In this document: in pieces, positions 1-6,427 of the stretch
Position numbering within the stretch: position 1 is the first letter of the stretch
Layout: each line of letters begins with the position of its first letter
Source of the DNA: Phycisphaerales bacterium
GTDB taxonomy: Bacteria; Planctomycetota; Phycisphaerae; Phycisphaerales; UBA1924
Length of the DNA: 64,000 bases
Reading direction: 5' to 3'
Assembly: GCA_020847175.1 (NCBI GenBank)
Contig: JADLCM010000039.1
Coordinates: 62,001-126,000, forward strand
Notes under the pieces: generated by a model
Told to the model about the DNA's origin: nothing
Databases searched by the model: none
Seen by the model: the letters and a program-made list of their open reading frames with translations, nothing else
Translations under genes and position numbers: made by a program

Positions 1-896
1 CGGAGCCCGCGGGTGACCGGGCCGGGTTCGCCGGCGCCGATGGTCTTGCTCTCGACGTGCGCCACGGGCAGCACGCCCCAACTGGAGTTGGTGAGGAAGG
101 CTTCGTCGGCGTCAAGCAGATCGCCGATCGTGAGCATCCGCGTGGTGCAGGGGATGGACTGCTCGCGGGCGAGTTCAAGGACAGCGCGCCGGGTCACGCC
201 GGGTCGGACGGGGCTCGGCAGGGCCCCGTGGGGTTCATCACCCCGGGCGATGGGGGTGAGGAGTTCGCCGGCACGAATCACAAAGAGGTTGCTGACGCAC
301 CCGCCCGCAAGGTGATTGGACACCTGGAGCGCGACGGCTTCGGCGGCGCCCTTGGCTGCCGCGCCCTGGAGGGCGGTGAGGCGGCGCCAGTAGTTCAGGG
401 TCTTGTGCGATTCAAAGGGGTCGAGCGGGTTGAGTCGGAGATCGGAGATGCAGACCCGCACGCCCTTGGCGTACATCTCGTCGGGGTAGGGGGTGGGGGG
501 CTGAACCACGATCATCAGCGTGGGCTGGTGGGGGGTCGGGCTTGACTGGGGGGCGGGGCGCAGGAGATTGAGGTCCCCCCCCGTCAGGGTGAGGCGGACG
601 CGGGCGCGGCTCCCGGGTTCGCGCAGGTCGAACCGGCGCAGGCACTCGAAGAGGAGTTCGGCGAGCGGTTCGGCGTTGAACTCGCGGGCCAGGCCGAGCG
701 ACCGGACCGAGGTTTCGAGCGTGAGCAGATGCTCAGCGAGGCGGTGAATGCGGGGCGGCCCCCCGGGCTCGGCGGGGCCGACCGCGAGCATGGTCTCGAA
801 GACGCCGATGCCGTGTTGGACGCCGGCGTCAAAGGCGGAGAGCGTCGGCGCGCCGGGATCGTCGTGGAACTTCCCGTTGAGGTAGATGAGGGTCAT
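1..896 (-). CDS. Class IV PLP-dependent aminotransferase (3' end cut by window)
   Basis: The reading frame starts at ATG 896-894 and stays open to the window edge, so about 298 codons are visible and the C-terminus is missing. The fold class is shown by an N-terminal segment with HGIGVFETM near residue 30, the Schiff-base lysine in SHKTLNYW (Lys165), and the later GCVSNLFVI segment that matches the SNxF strand of the family. Class IV enzymes include branched-chain aminotransferase (IlvE), D-amino-acid transaminase and aminodeoxychorismate lyase (PabC). The sequence alone does not separate these, although the length and the weak N-terminal domain fit PabC or DAT as well as IlvE. It lies 15 bases downstream of a small gene on the same strand and is probably co-transcribed with it. 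Confidence 0.9.
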   Translation of the reverse strand, partial: MTLIYLNGKFHDDPGAPTLSAFDAGVQHGIGVFETMLAVGPAEPGGPPRIHRLAEHLLTLETSVRSLGLAREFNAEPLAELLFECLRRFDLREPGSRARVRLTLTGGDLNLLRPAPQSSPTPHQPTLMIVVQPPTPYPDEMYAKGVRVCISDLRLNPLDPFESHKTLNYWRRLTALQGAAAKGAAEAVALQVSNHLAGGCVSNLFVIRAGELLTPIARGDEPHGALPSPVRPGVTRRAVLELAREQSIPCTTRMLTIGDLLDADEAFLTNSSWGVLPVAHVESKTIGAGEPGPVTRGL

Positions 897-911
897 GGTG
901 CCGGGCGCGCG

Positions 912-1163
912 TCAGGAGAGAACTTCGACGAAGGTGTTCTGGTCGAGATTACAGATGCGGCGTTCACCCGAGTCGAGCAGCAGTTCGACGCGCTGGAGCC
1001 AGAGTTTCTTGTCTCGGCTGTGGGCGTACCACGAGCCGGTCTTGCCCGTGCCCGCGGCGACGAGCACGCCCTCGCACGAGGCCGCAATGGACCCGCCGCC
1101 CTTGAGCACCTGCGAGGTGACGCGAACGCGCTTGCCGACCTGCGATTCGATGTCGATGGCCAT
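912..1163 (-). CDS. Small conserved-looking hypothetical protein, 83 aa
   Basis: This short frame starts MAIDIESQVGKRVRVTSQ and has no signal peptide or membrane segment. It looks like a small beta-rich soluble protein (QVLKGGGSI, GSWYAHSRDKKLWLQRVEL, RRICNLDQNTFVEVL). I do not recognise a named family. The start is chosen because the N-terminus becomes protein-like there and because a TATACT hexamer lies 9 bases upstream (1173-1178), which fits the short-leader promoters seen across the window. The class IV aminotransferase follows 15 bases downstream on the same strand, so the two are probably an operon. Confidence 0.75.
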   Translation of the reverse strand: MAIDIESQVGKRVRVTSQVLKGGGSIAASCEGVLVAAGTGKTGSWYAHSRDKKLWLQRVELLLDSGERRICNLDQNTFVEVLS

Positions 1164-1172
1164 ATCGCGCGA

Positions 1173-1178
1173 AGTATA
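1173..1178 (-). promoter_or_regulatory. Putative -10 element TATACT for the 83-aa protein
   Basis: TATACT on the minus strand ends 9 bases before ATG 1163. There is no Shine-Dalgarno sequence, so a very short leader or leaderless transcript is expected. Confidence 0.45.
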
Positions 1179-1238
1179 CGCCCGCGGGGGGGAGAGCCGG
1201 TCGCCGGCGCATATGATGAGGCACCTCCGGAGTTTTCT

Positions 1239-1436
1239 GTGGCGCGCAAGGGTTTGATGCGGTCTTTGGGCGAGTTCGTCGGGCACATCGGGCGGGCGAT
1301 CCGCTCCGATCCGGCCCGCGAGAGGTCCGAGGTGCGCCGCGAGACTGAGGACGAGGAGCGCCGGGGCGAAGAGGGCAGGGTCATCCTGCGGCGCACCACG
1401 ATCGAAGAAATGGAAGTGCGAAAGGAGCGCCCATGA
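1239..1436 (+). CDS. Small charged protein, 65 aa
   Basis: The GTG start at 1239 is preceded by GGAG at 1229-1232 with a 6-base spacer. An alternative ATG is at 1257. The product begins VARKGLMRSLGEFVGHIGRA and ends with a Glu/Arg-rich tail containing GRVILRRTTIEEMEV. It has no signal peptide or membrane helix. I recall similar short proteins in planctomycetes but cannot name a function. Its stop overlaps the start of the following lipoprotein gene by 4 bases (ATGA at 1433), which implies translational coupling. Confidence 0.65.
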   Translation: MARKGLMRSLGEFVGHIGRAIRSDPARERSEVRRETEDEERRGEEGRVILRRTTIEEMEVRKERP

Positions 1437-2035
1437 GCCTGCGCGGGTTCGCGGCGGCATGCGCGGCGGCGGTATTCGTCGGCCTCGGCGGGTGCGCGGG
1501 TCACGATCGGGGGTGCTGCGTGAACGGACGTGCCGAACGGGCCGGATGCGCCCATGCGTTCTGCGGGGGCGGGACGTGTGCCCCGGCGGACGGGGCAGGC
1601 GCGACGCAGGCGCTGGACGCGGCGCGTGCCGCCTGCAGCGCCCGCCTGGATGATCTGCACCGGCTCGCCGCCGAAGCGAAGTTCGATGAGTACTTCGCCT
1701 GCTACACGCCGGAGGCGACTTTTATGGGCACCGACGCGACCGAGCGCTGGAGCGTCGATGAGTTCAAGGCGTACGCGAGGCCGCACTTTGACGCGGAGAA
1801 AGGGTGGACGTACACGCCGATCGAGGGCCGGAGGTTCATCGAGGTGGCGCCGGGCGGGATGGTCGCGTGGTTCGACGAGGCCCTGCTGAATGCCAAGTTG
1901 GGCGAGTGCCGGGGCACGGGAGTGCTGACGCGGGGCGCGGACGGCGCGTGGCGCATCGCCCACTACAACCTCACCATGCCCGTGCCCAACGGCATCATCG
2001 AGAGCGTCGCGGACCGCATCCGGGCCGGGTCATAG
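1433..2035 (+). CDS. Lipoprotein with SnoaL/NTF2-like (DUF4440-type) domain
   Basis: The 200-residue product starts with a lipoprotein signal (MSLRGFAAAC, then a lipobox ending VGLGGC). After a Cys- and Gly-rich spacer comes a domain of about 130 residues running from LDDLHRLAAEAKFDEYFACYTPEATFMGTD to the C-terminal RIAHYNLTMPVPN. This pattern is typical of NTF2-like proteins that resemble DUF4440: helix, ATF.GTD strand, WSVDEFKAY helix, and the closing strand pair of a ketosteroid-isomerase-like cone. Such domains bind small molecules or act as uncharacterised enzymes, so the ligand is unknown. The gene overlaps the preceding 65-aa gene by 4 bases and is followed 9 bases later by ispD, which has its own apparent promoter. 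Confidence 0.85.
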   Translation: MSLRGFAAACAAAVFVGLGGCAGHDRGCCVNGRAERAGCAHAFCGGGTCAPADGAGATQALDAARAACSARLDDLHRLAAEAKFDEYFACYTPEATFMGTDATERWSVDEFKAYARPHFDAEKGWTYTPIEGRRFIEVAPGGMVAWFDEALLNAKLGECRGTGVLTRGADGAWRIAHYNLTMPVPNGIIESVADRIRAGS

Positions 2036-2038
2036 CCT
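2033..2038 (+). promoter_or_regulatory. Putative -10 element TAGCCT for ispD
   Basis: TAGCCT overlaps the stop codon of the upstream lipoprotein gene and ends 6 bases before the ispD ATG at 2045. No Shine-Dalgarno sequence precedes that ATG, which suggests a leaderless transcript. Confidence 0.5.
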
Positions 2039-2044
2039 TCGGGC

Positions 2045-2842
2045 ATGAAGATCGGCGTCATCATCCCCGCCGCGGGCGCGGCCACGCGATACCTCGAAGG
2101 CGGGCACGCGGCCCGGCACAAACTCGACGAAGACCTGGGCGGGAGGCCCCTGCTTCAGCGCACCGTCGAACTTTTCAATACCCATCCGCTCGTGAGCGCC
2201 GTGGTGGTGGCGGGGCCGTACGAGCCTGAAGCCTTCGACGCCTTCCGCCTGAAGCACGCGGACCGGCTCTCGATGCTGGGGGCGAGGCTCTGCCGGGGGG
2301 GGCAGACCCACAGGTGGGAGACAGTGCGCGCGGCGCTCGCCGAGGTGCCCGCCGAGGCCACGCACATCGCGGTGCACGACGCGGCCCGCCCGTGCGCTTC
2401 GGCGGGGCTCATCGAGCGGGTCTTTGATGCCGCCCTCACCCACGACGCGGTGGTCCCGTGCCTTGACGTGAGCGACACGATCAAGCGCGTGGGGGAGACG
2501 CGGGAGACCGCTCCGGAGATTGACCCGATCGCCGAAGTGCTCGGGGTGACGCAGGCGCCGCGGCGCGTGCGGCTGGTGGAGCAGACCCTGGCCCGGGCGG
2601 GGCTGGTCGCGGCGCAGACGCCCCAGGTCTTCCGAGCGGAGGTGCTGCGCCGGGCCTACGCGCAGGCGGACCTGTCGAGCACCGATGATGCGGGGCTGGT
2701 GGAGCGGCTGGGCGTGCAGGTGGTCGTCGTGGAGGGCGAAGCGCGCAACATCAAGGTGACGCGCCCGGATGACCTCACGATCGCGCGGGCGATTCTCGGC
2801 TTCCGCCCTCCGAGCGAGCGCGAGGTGCACAAGCGGTTCTGA
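2045..2842 (+). CDS. ispD: 2-C-methyl-D-erythritol 4-phosphate cytidylyltransferase
   Basis: IspD transfers CMP from CTP to methylerythritol 4-phosphate, the third step of the non-mevalonate isoprenoid pathway. The 265-residue protein has the N-terminal nucleotide-binding loop (IIPAAGAATRY, residues 6-16), the central catalytic segment IAVHDAARP, the TDDAGLVERLG segment and the C-terminal NIKVTRPDDLTIAR signature. It is slightly longer than the usual 230 residues, mainly through insertions around the substrate loop (IKRVGETRETAPEIDPIAEV). The IspF partner gene is not adjacent in this window. A TANNNT hexamer lies 6 bases before the ATG. Confidence 0.95.
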   Translation: MKIGVIIPAAGAATRYLEGGHAARHKLDEDLGGRPLLQRTVELFNTHPLVSAVVVAGPYEPEAFDAFRLKHADRLSMLGARLCRGGQTHRWETVRAALAEVPAEATHIAVHDAARPCASAGLIERVFDAALTHDAVVPCLDVSDTIKRVGETRETAPEIDPIAEVLGVTQAPRRVRLVEQTLARAGLVAAQTPQVFRAEVLRRAYAQADLSSTDDAGLVERLGVQVVVVEGEARNIKVTRPDDLTIARAILGFRPPSEREVHKRF

Positions 2843-3229
2843 GCGGGCGGTCGCGCCGTGCCGGGGCACACCGGGCGCGATGCGCCAAGAGGAGCGGGTT
2901 CGGAATGCGCGCCCGCTCCAGCCGATGACGATCCGATCGGGAATGCCCGTGCGCCGTGTGCGCCTGCCTCGCCCGAGGGGCGGGGCGCCGAATCCGCGCG
3001 AGCGCGAGGCACGTGACCTGCGTATCCGCAATTGCCACCAGCAGGCGCCGGCGGCGAAACGTGTGCGCGCAGCGCGCGGTGCGGAGAGGCCCTGTCGGTT
3101 CGATCCCCCGGCCAAAGCGGCGCACGCTCGCGCCCCTTTCGAGCGGAGTCGGCCAACCTGCGCCGAAGCGCGACGGACTCGGGCCAACCCACGCCGGGGC
3201 GCAGCGGGCGCGCGACGATGCGCACGCCG
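2843..3229 (+). other. Non-coding stretch upstream of a sigma-54 promoter
   Basis: About 390 bases follow ispD without a convincing gene. The open frames here have no plausible start, no protein-like composition and conflict with one another. The 3' part carries two imperfect direct repeats (3145-3171 and 3175-3202) just upstream of a sigma-54 promoter, so it may hold activator-binding sites. Confidence 0.5.
3145..3202 (+). repeat. Pair of imperfect ~27-bp direct repeats, possible activator sites
   Basis: Copy one spans 3145-3171 and copy two 3175-3202. They share the cores GGAGTCGG/GGACTCGGG, CCAACC and CGCCG..GCGC. The centres lie about 30 bases apart and the pair ends 27 bases before the -24 element of the sigma-54 promoter. 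Binding of an enhancer-binding protein here is inference. Confidence 0.35.
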
Positions 3230-3245
3230 TGGCACGCTCGTTGCA
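3230..3245 (+). promoter_or_regulatory. Sigma-54 (RpoN) -24/-12 promoter
   Basis: The sequence TGGCACG-CTCG-TTGCA matches the sigma-54 consensus TGGCACG-N4-TTGCA at every specified base, with the invariant GG and GC dinucleotides 10 bases apart. It lies 138 bases before the ATG of the small secreted protein at 3383. I found no second site of this quality in the window. An NtrC-family activator with a cognate kinase is encoded within 4 kb downstream. Confidence 0.8.
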
Positions 3246-3382
3246 ATGCGGGTCACGTGCGCGTGAGGCCGACCACACGCACACCTTCGCTCGTGCAGGC
3301 CCGGAGGCGTACGACCGGGCACGCCCGAGCGAGGCAGGGATCGTCGGCGCATTCACACCACACTCACGATCGGAAGCAAGTC

Positions 3383-3784
3383 ATGAAGAAGTTCATCACA
3401 ATGTCCGCGCTCGGCCTGGTCCTCCTCTCCGGTGCGGGGTTCACCACGGCGGCCTCGGCCGCCGCGAGCCGCGAAGGCGTGCAGCGGGGCGACGAGACCC
3501 GCCTCATCGCCCGCGCCCGCACCCGGGGCGTGGCGATGCACGCCAAGGGAGACTACCGCGAGCGCGGCTCTCGCCGGCGCCTCAACGTCGAAGTGCGCCT
3601 GGGCACGCCCGGCGATGTCTTCGATGTCGCGGTCAACGGCGCCGTCATCGGGCAGGTCACGATCAATGCGCTCGGTCTCGGCAAGATCGAGATGAACACC
3701 AACGACGGCGCCAACCCCCCGTTCGTCGCTTCGGGCGACGTGCTCACGGTCGGCCCGGTCAGCGGATTGTTCATCGCCCGGTAA
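3383..3784 (+). CDS. Small secreted protein, probable sigma-54-dependent gene
   Basis: The 133-residue product begins with a clear Sec signal peptide (MKKFITMSALGLVLLSGAGF, then cleavage after TTAASA). The mature part is basic and beta-rich. It includes GDYRERGSRRRLNVEVRL, PGDVFDVAVNGAVIGQVT and GLGKIEMNTNDGANPPFV, a motif resembling secreted planctomycete and cyanobacterial proteins of unknown role. No catalytic residues are apparent. The ATG is preceded by GGAAGCAAG at 3371-3379. Transcription probably starts at the perfect sigma-54 promoter 138 bases upstream, and a GC-rich hairpin follows the stop, so this looks like a single-gene unit. Function is not known. Confidence 0.8.
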   Translation: MKKFITMSALGLVLLSGAGFTTAASAAASREGVQRGDETRLIARARTRGVAMHAKGDYRERGSRRRLNVEVRLGTPGDVFDVAVNGAVIGQVTINALGLGKIEMNTNDGANPPFVASGDVLTVGPVSGLFIAR

Positions 3785-3816
3785 CTCCGGCCTGAGCGCA
3801 GTGAGGGAGACAGAGG

Positions 3817-3841
3817 CCCGGCGCACCCCGCGTGCGCCGGG
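3817..3841 (+). terminator. GC-rich hairpin, possible terminator
   Basis: A perfect 10-bp stem (CCCGGCGCAC / GTGCGCCGGG) with a CCCGC loop lies 33 bases after the stop of the small secreted protein and is followed by TGCTTTG. The U-tract is weak, so termination efficiency is uncertain. Confidence 0.5.
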
Positions 3842-4006
3842 TGCTTTGCGCTCCGGCCCGGAGGGGCGAGCACATCCGGCCAATATTTCCGCCACCCCGG
3901 AGAGATGCCGGTTTTTGGAGTTTTTGCGGCGCACCAGCGTTTGCACGCTTTACGCCGATACACTGGGGAACCGGCGGCCACGGGCGGCACGCGGGCAGGA
4001 AGGCTC

Positions 4007-4792
4007 ATGACCGGCCATCGTGGGGTTCAATCTCACCTGGACGCCGCGCCGCTCGCGCGGGCGTTCACGCTGGTCGAGATCCTGATCTCGATCGCGATCA
4101 TCGCGGTGTTGATCTCGCTGCTGCTGCCCGCCATGGCGGGCACGATGGGGAGCGCGCGCGGGTTCAAGTGCCAGATGTCGCAGCGCGCGGTGATGTTTGA
4201 CCTTCAGTTGTTCGCCGAGGGTGAAGTGCCCAAGGGCGACGACGACGGGCTCGCGGGCGGTCGCTTCAGGCTTGAAACGTTCCAGGAGTCGCAGTACCGC
4301 ATCGACGAGTTCTGGGGCTGGCCCGGACGCACCAGCGTCGCCTTGCCCGACGACGCGGGGAACGACCCGCTGCGCTGCGCCGCGATCCGCGGCGATGTGA
4401 CGCTCCGTTCCGGCGTGCCCTGCTCGCGCGGCGCGATCTCGCCCCCAGAGGCGGTGAGTTACGGGTTCAACGTGCGTCTGCACGTCGCAGAAGACACGCG
4501 GAACGGCGGCCCGTCCGTGCGCCCCGTGCTGCTCTCGCCCCGGATCGTCGAACAGTCAAACGTGCCGATCCTGTGGGACGTGGACGGCGCGCTGGCACGC
4601 GATCGCGCCGTGAGCCCCGTCTTCAGCGGGCCGAGCCTGGAGAGCGAGGTCGTCTTCGCCGGCGACCGGTACTGGTTCCCGGGGGCGCGCCACAACGGAT
4701 CAGCGAACTTCGCCTTCCTCGACGGGCGCGTGGAGTCCAGCCGCACGCCGCTCCACGAGGGCTGGGCGTGGGACTATTCGCCCGTGCGATAG
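4007..4792 (+). CDS. Type II pseudopilin-like protein with H-X9-DG motif
   Basis: The 261-residue product has a prepilin leader and hydrophobic helix (ARAFTLVEILISIAIIAVLI around residues 19-38), in which cleavage would fall before Phe and Glu5 is present. A C-terminal H-X9-DG segment (ARHNGSANFAFLDGRV) is also present. This combination marks the large planctomycete family of prepilin-type N-terminal cleavage/methylation proteins. They are processed by a PilD-type peptidase and thought to act in type II secretion-like or pilus-like assemblies. The ATG at 4007 is chosen because AGGAAGG at 3997-4003 is well placed. A TACACT hexamer at 3959-3964 could be its -10 element. No assembly ATPase is nearby, so it is a scattered minor pseudopilin. 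Confidence 0.9.
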   Translation: MTGHRGVQSHLDAAPLARAFTLVEILISIAIIAVLISLLLPAMAGTMGSARGFKCQMSQRAVMFDLQLFAEGEVPKGDDDGLAGGRFRLETFQESQYRIDEFWGWPGRTSVALPDDAGNDPLRCAAIRGDVTLRSGVPCSRGAISPPEAVSYGFNVRLHVAEDTRNGGPSVRPVLLSPRIVEQSNVPILWDVDGALARDRAVSPVFSGPSLESEVVFAGDRYWFPGARHNGSANFAFLDGRVESSRTPLHEGWAWDYSPVR

Positions 4793-4812
4793 TGCCGCCC
4801 ACACGCTTCTGG

Positions 4813-4818
4813 CATAAT
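4813..4818 (+). promoter_or_regulatory. Putative -10 element CATAAT for the kinase operon
   Basis: CATAAT ends 7 bases before the ATG at 4826. Transcription would start at or next to the start codon, and no Shine-Dalgarno sequence is present. Confidence 0.5.
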
Positions 4819-4825
4819 CAGGGCG

Positions 4826-6427
4826 ATGTCGCTTCGCACCAAGTTTGCGATCCTGCTGGCCATTCTCGCTCTCACGGTCCTCGGCGGGGCCGGGGCCGCG
4901 GCGTGGTCGTTCGGGCTGGAGCAGCGGGAGATTTCTGAACCCTTCGCGACGACCACGCGCATCCTGCGCGGCCTGTCCGACATCAAGCGCGGCGCTGAAG
5001 AACGCGCGACGCTGCTCCTCGGCCCCGCCGGATGGCCCGGCACCGACGCCCCAGCCGACGGTGCGACGCCGCAAGGTGTTCGTGGGTCACGCGCGGGGCG
5101 AGACACGCCGCTGAGCCGGGAGGAGCGCGAGCGGTTTGAGGCGCTCGCGCGGGCCGCGATGGAAGCCATCGATGAGCTCGAGGCCGCGCCGGGCTGGCGT
5201 GTGCGGGCGGGGATCCAGGCCGGGGGGCTCCTGCGCCAGGAGCTTCAGCGGGCGGATGCCTCGGTCCGCGCGTGGATGCAGGGCGGGGGCGATGCCGCGC
5301 TGCACGAGGCGGGCACCGAGTTCTTCTCGATCCACGAGCTGATCGAGCGCCTGGAGCGCCGGATCATCAGCGATGCGCGGCTGGCGGTGGATTTCGCCGC
5401 TCGGCTCCGGCAACGGCTGCTGGTGATCCTGGGCTTCACCATCGGCATCGCGGTGATGGTGGGGTTGCTCGGCCAGGCGCTGGTGAGCCGATGGGTGCTG
5501 CGACCGGTCGCCGCGCTGCGGACCGCGGCGGTGCGGATCGGCGCCGGCGACTACGGGCACCGGGTTGCGGTCGACGGGAGCGACGAGGTCGCGCAGCTCG
5601 CGGGGGAGGTCAACCACATGGCCTCGACCATCGGCGCGATGCAGGAAGAACGGATCCAGCGTGAGAAGCTCGCGGCGGTGGGGGAGATGGTGCGCCGGCT
5701 CGCGCACAACATCCGCAATCCGCTTTCTGGCATCCGCGGGCTGGCCGAGCTCACCCGGGCCGATCTGCCCTCGGAGAGCGACCTGCGCGAGAACCAGCAG
5801 CGGATCATCGAGTCGGTGGACAGGTTCGAGCACTGGCTTTCGGATCTGCTCAAGGCGACCAGGCCCGCCGGGGTTCAACCCCGCCCGACGCCCGTGCGCG
5901 AGTGGTTGACCCGGCTGGTCGATAGCCACCGGGCGATGGCGCAGGCGCGCCGGGTCAGCCTCGAGGTGCAGTTCGACGGCGCGCCCGACGAGGCGATGCT
6001 CGATCCCCAGCACCTGGAACACGCCCTGGTCGCGATTCTGGCCAACGCCATTTCGGCAAGCCCCGGCGGGGGAATCGTCCGAGTGACCGCGCGGGGTGGC
6101 CCTAACACCCATTGGGAGATAGAAATCCGAGATCAAGGCCAGGGGGTTCCTCTGGAATTGCGAGAGCGCATCTTTCAGCCGTACTTCACGACCAAGCGGG
6201 ATGGAACTGGCATCGGTCTTGCACTGGCACAGCAGGCGATTCGGGCGCACGGTGGAGTCATCCGGGTGGATGGCCTCTGCCGCAAGCCGGATGAGCCCAC
6301 ACGCGAGGAGACGGGAGCAGTTTTTACCGTACGGCTTCCTGTTTCACCCGCGATAGGCGAGAATGTGGCCAATACTGGCCAGGTGTCAGGAGTGCGCAGT
6401 GGCGAAAGTTTTGGTCATCGAGGATGA
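4826..6427 (+). CDS. Sensor histidine kinase (NtrB-like partner of the downstream regulator)
   Basis: The 533-residue membrane kinase has TM1 at about 7-28, an extracytoplasmic sensor region of about 165 residues, TM2 at about 198-222, a HAMP domain to about 275, a HisKA domain and a HATPase domain. In HisKA the phospho-acceptor is His294, in VRRLAHNIRNPLSG. The HATPase has Asn407 in the N box, DQGQG at 436-440, an F box (FQPYFTTK) and GTGIGLALA in the G2 box. The H-box sequence HNIRNPL resembles the NtrB/AtoS type that works with sigma-54 activators. The gene overlaps the response regulator start by 29 bases, so they form a two-component pair. The sensor region shows no known domain and the signal is unknown. 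The last ~350 bases have lower third-position GC than the rest of the gene. Confidence 0.95.
   Translation: MSLRTKFAILLAILALTVLGGAGAAAWSFGLEQREISEPFATTTRILRGLSDIKRGAEERATLLLGPAGWPGTDAPADGATPQGVRGSRAGRDTPLSREERERFEALARAAMEAIDELEAAPGWRVRAGIQAGGLLRQELQRADASVRAWMQGGGDAALHEAGTEFFSIHELIERLERRIISDARLAVDFAARLRQRLLVILGFTIGIAVMVGLLGQALVSRWVLRPVAALRTAAVRIGAGDYGHRVAVDGSDEVAQLAGEVNHMASTIGAMQEERIQREKLAAVGEMVRRLAHNIRNPLSGIRGLAELTRADLPSESDLRENQQRIIESVDRFEHWLSDLLKATRPAGVQPRPTPVREWLTRLVDSHRAMAQARRVSLEVQFDGAPDEAMLDPQHLEHALVAILANAISASPGGGIVRVTARGGPNTHWEIEIRDQGQGVPLELRERIFQPYFTTKRDGTGIGLALAQQAIRAHGGVIRVDGLCRKPDEPTREETGAVFTVRLPVSPAIGENVANTGQVSGVRSGESFGHRG
6366..6381 (+). repeat. Inverted repeat TGGCCA-ATAC-TGGCCA before the regulator start
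   Basis: Two self-palindromic TGGCCA boxes flank a 4-base spacer. The element lies inside the kinase C-terminal codons, 17 bases before the GTG start of the response regulator and 6 bases before its AGGAG. It could be an mRNA hairpin or an operator; this is speculative. Confidence 0.35.

Noticed and set aside
4790-4796. A conventional -35 hexamer upstream of the kinase -10 box
   Set aside because: No sequence resembling TTGACA is found at the expected spacing. The same holds for most -10 boxes here, so I did not annotate -35 elements.
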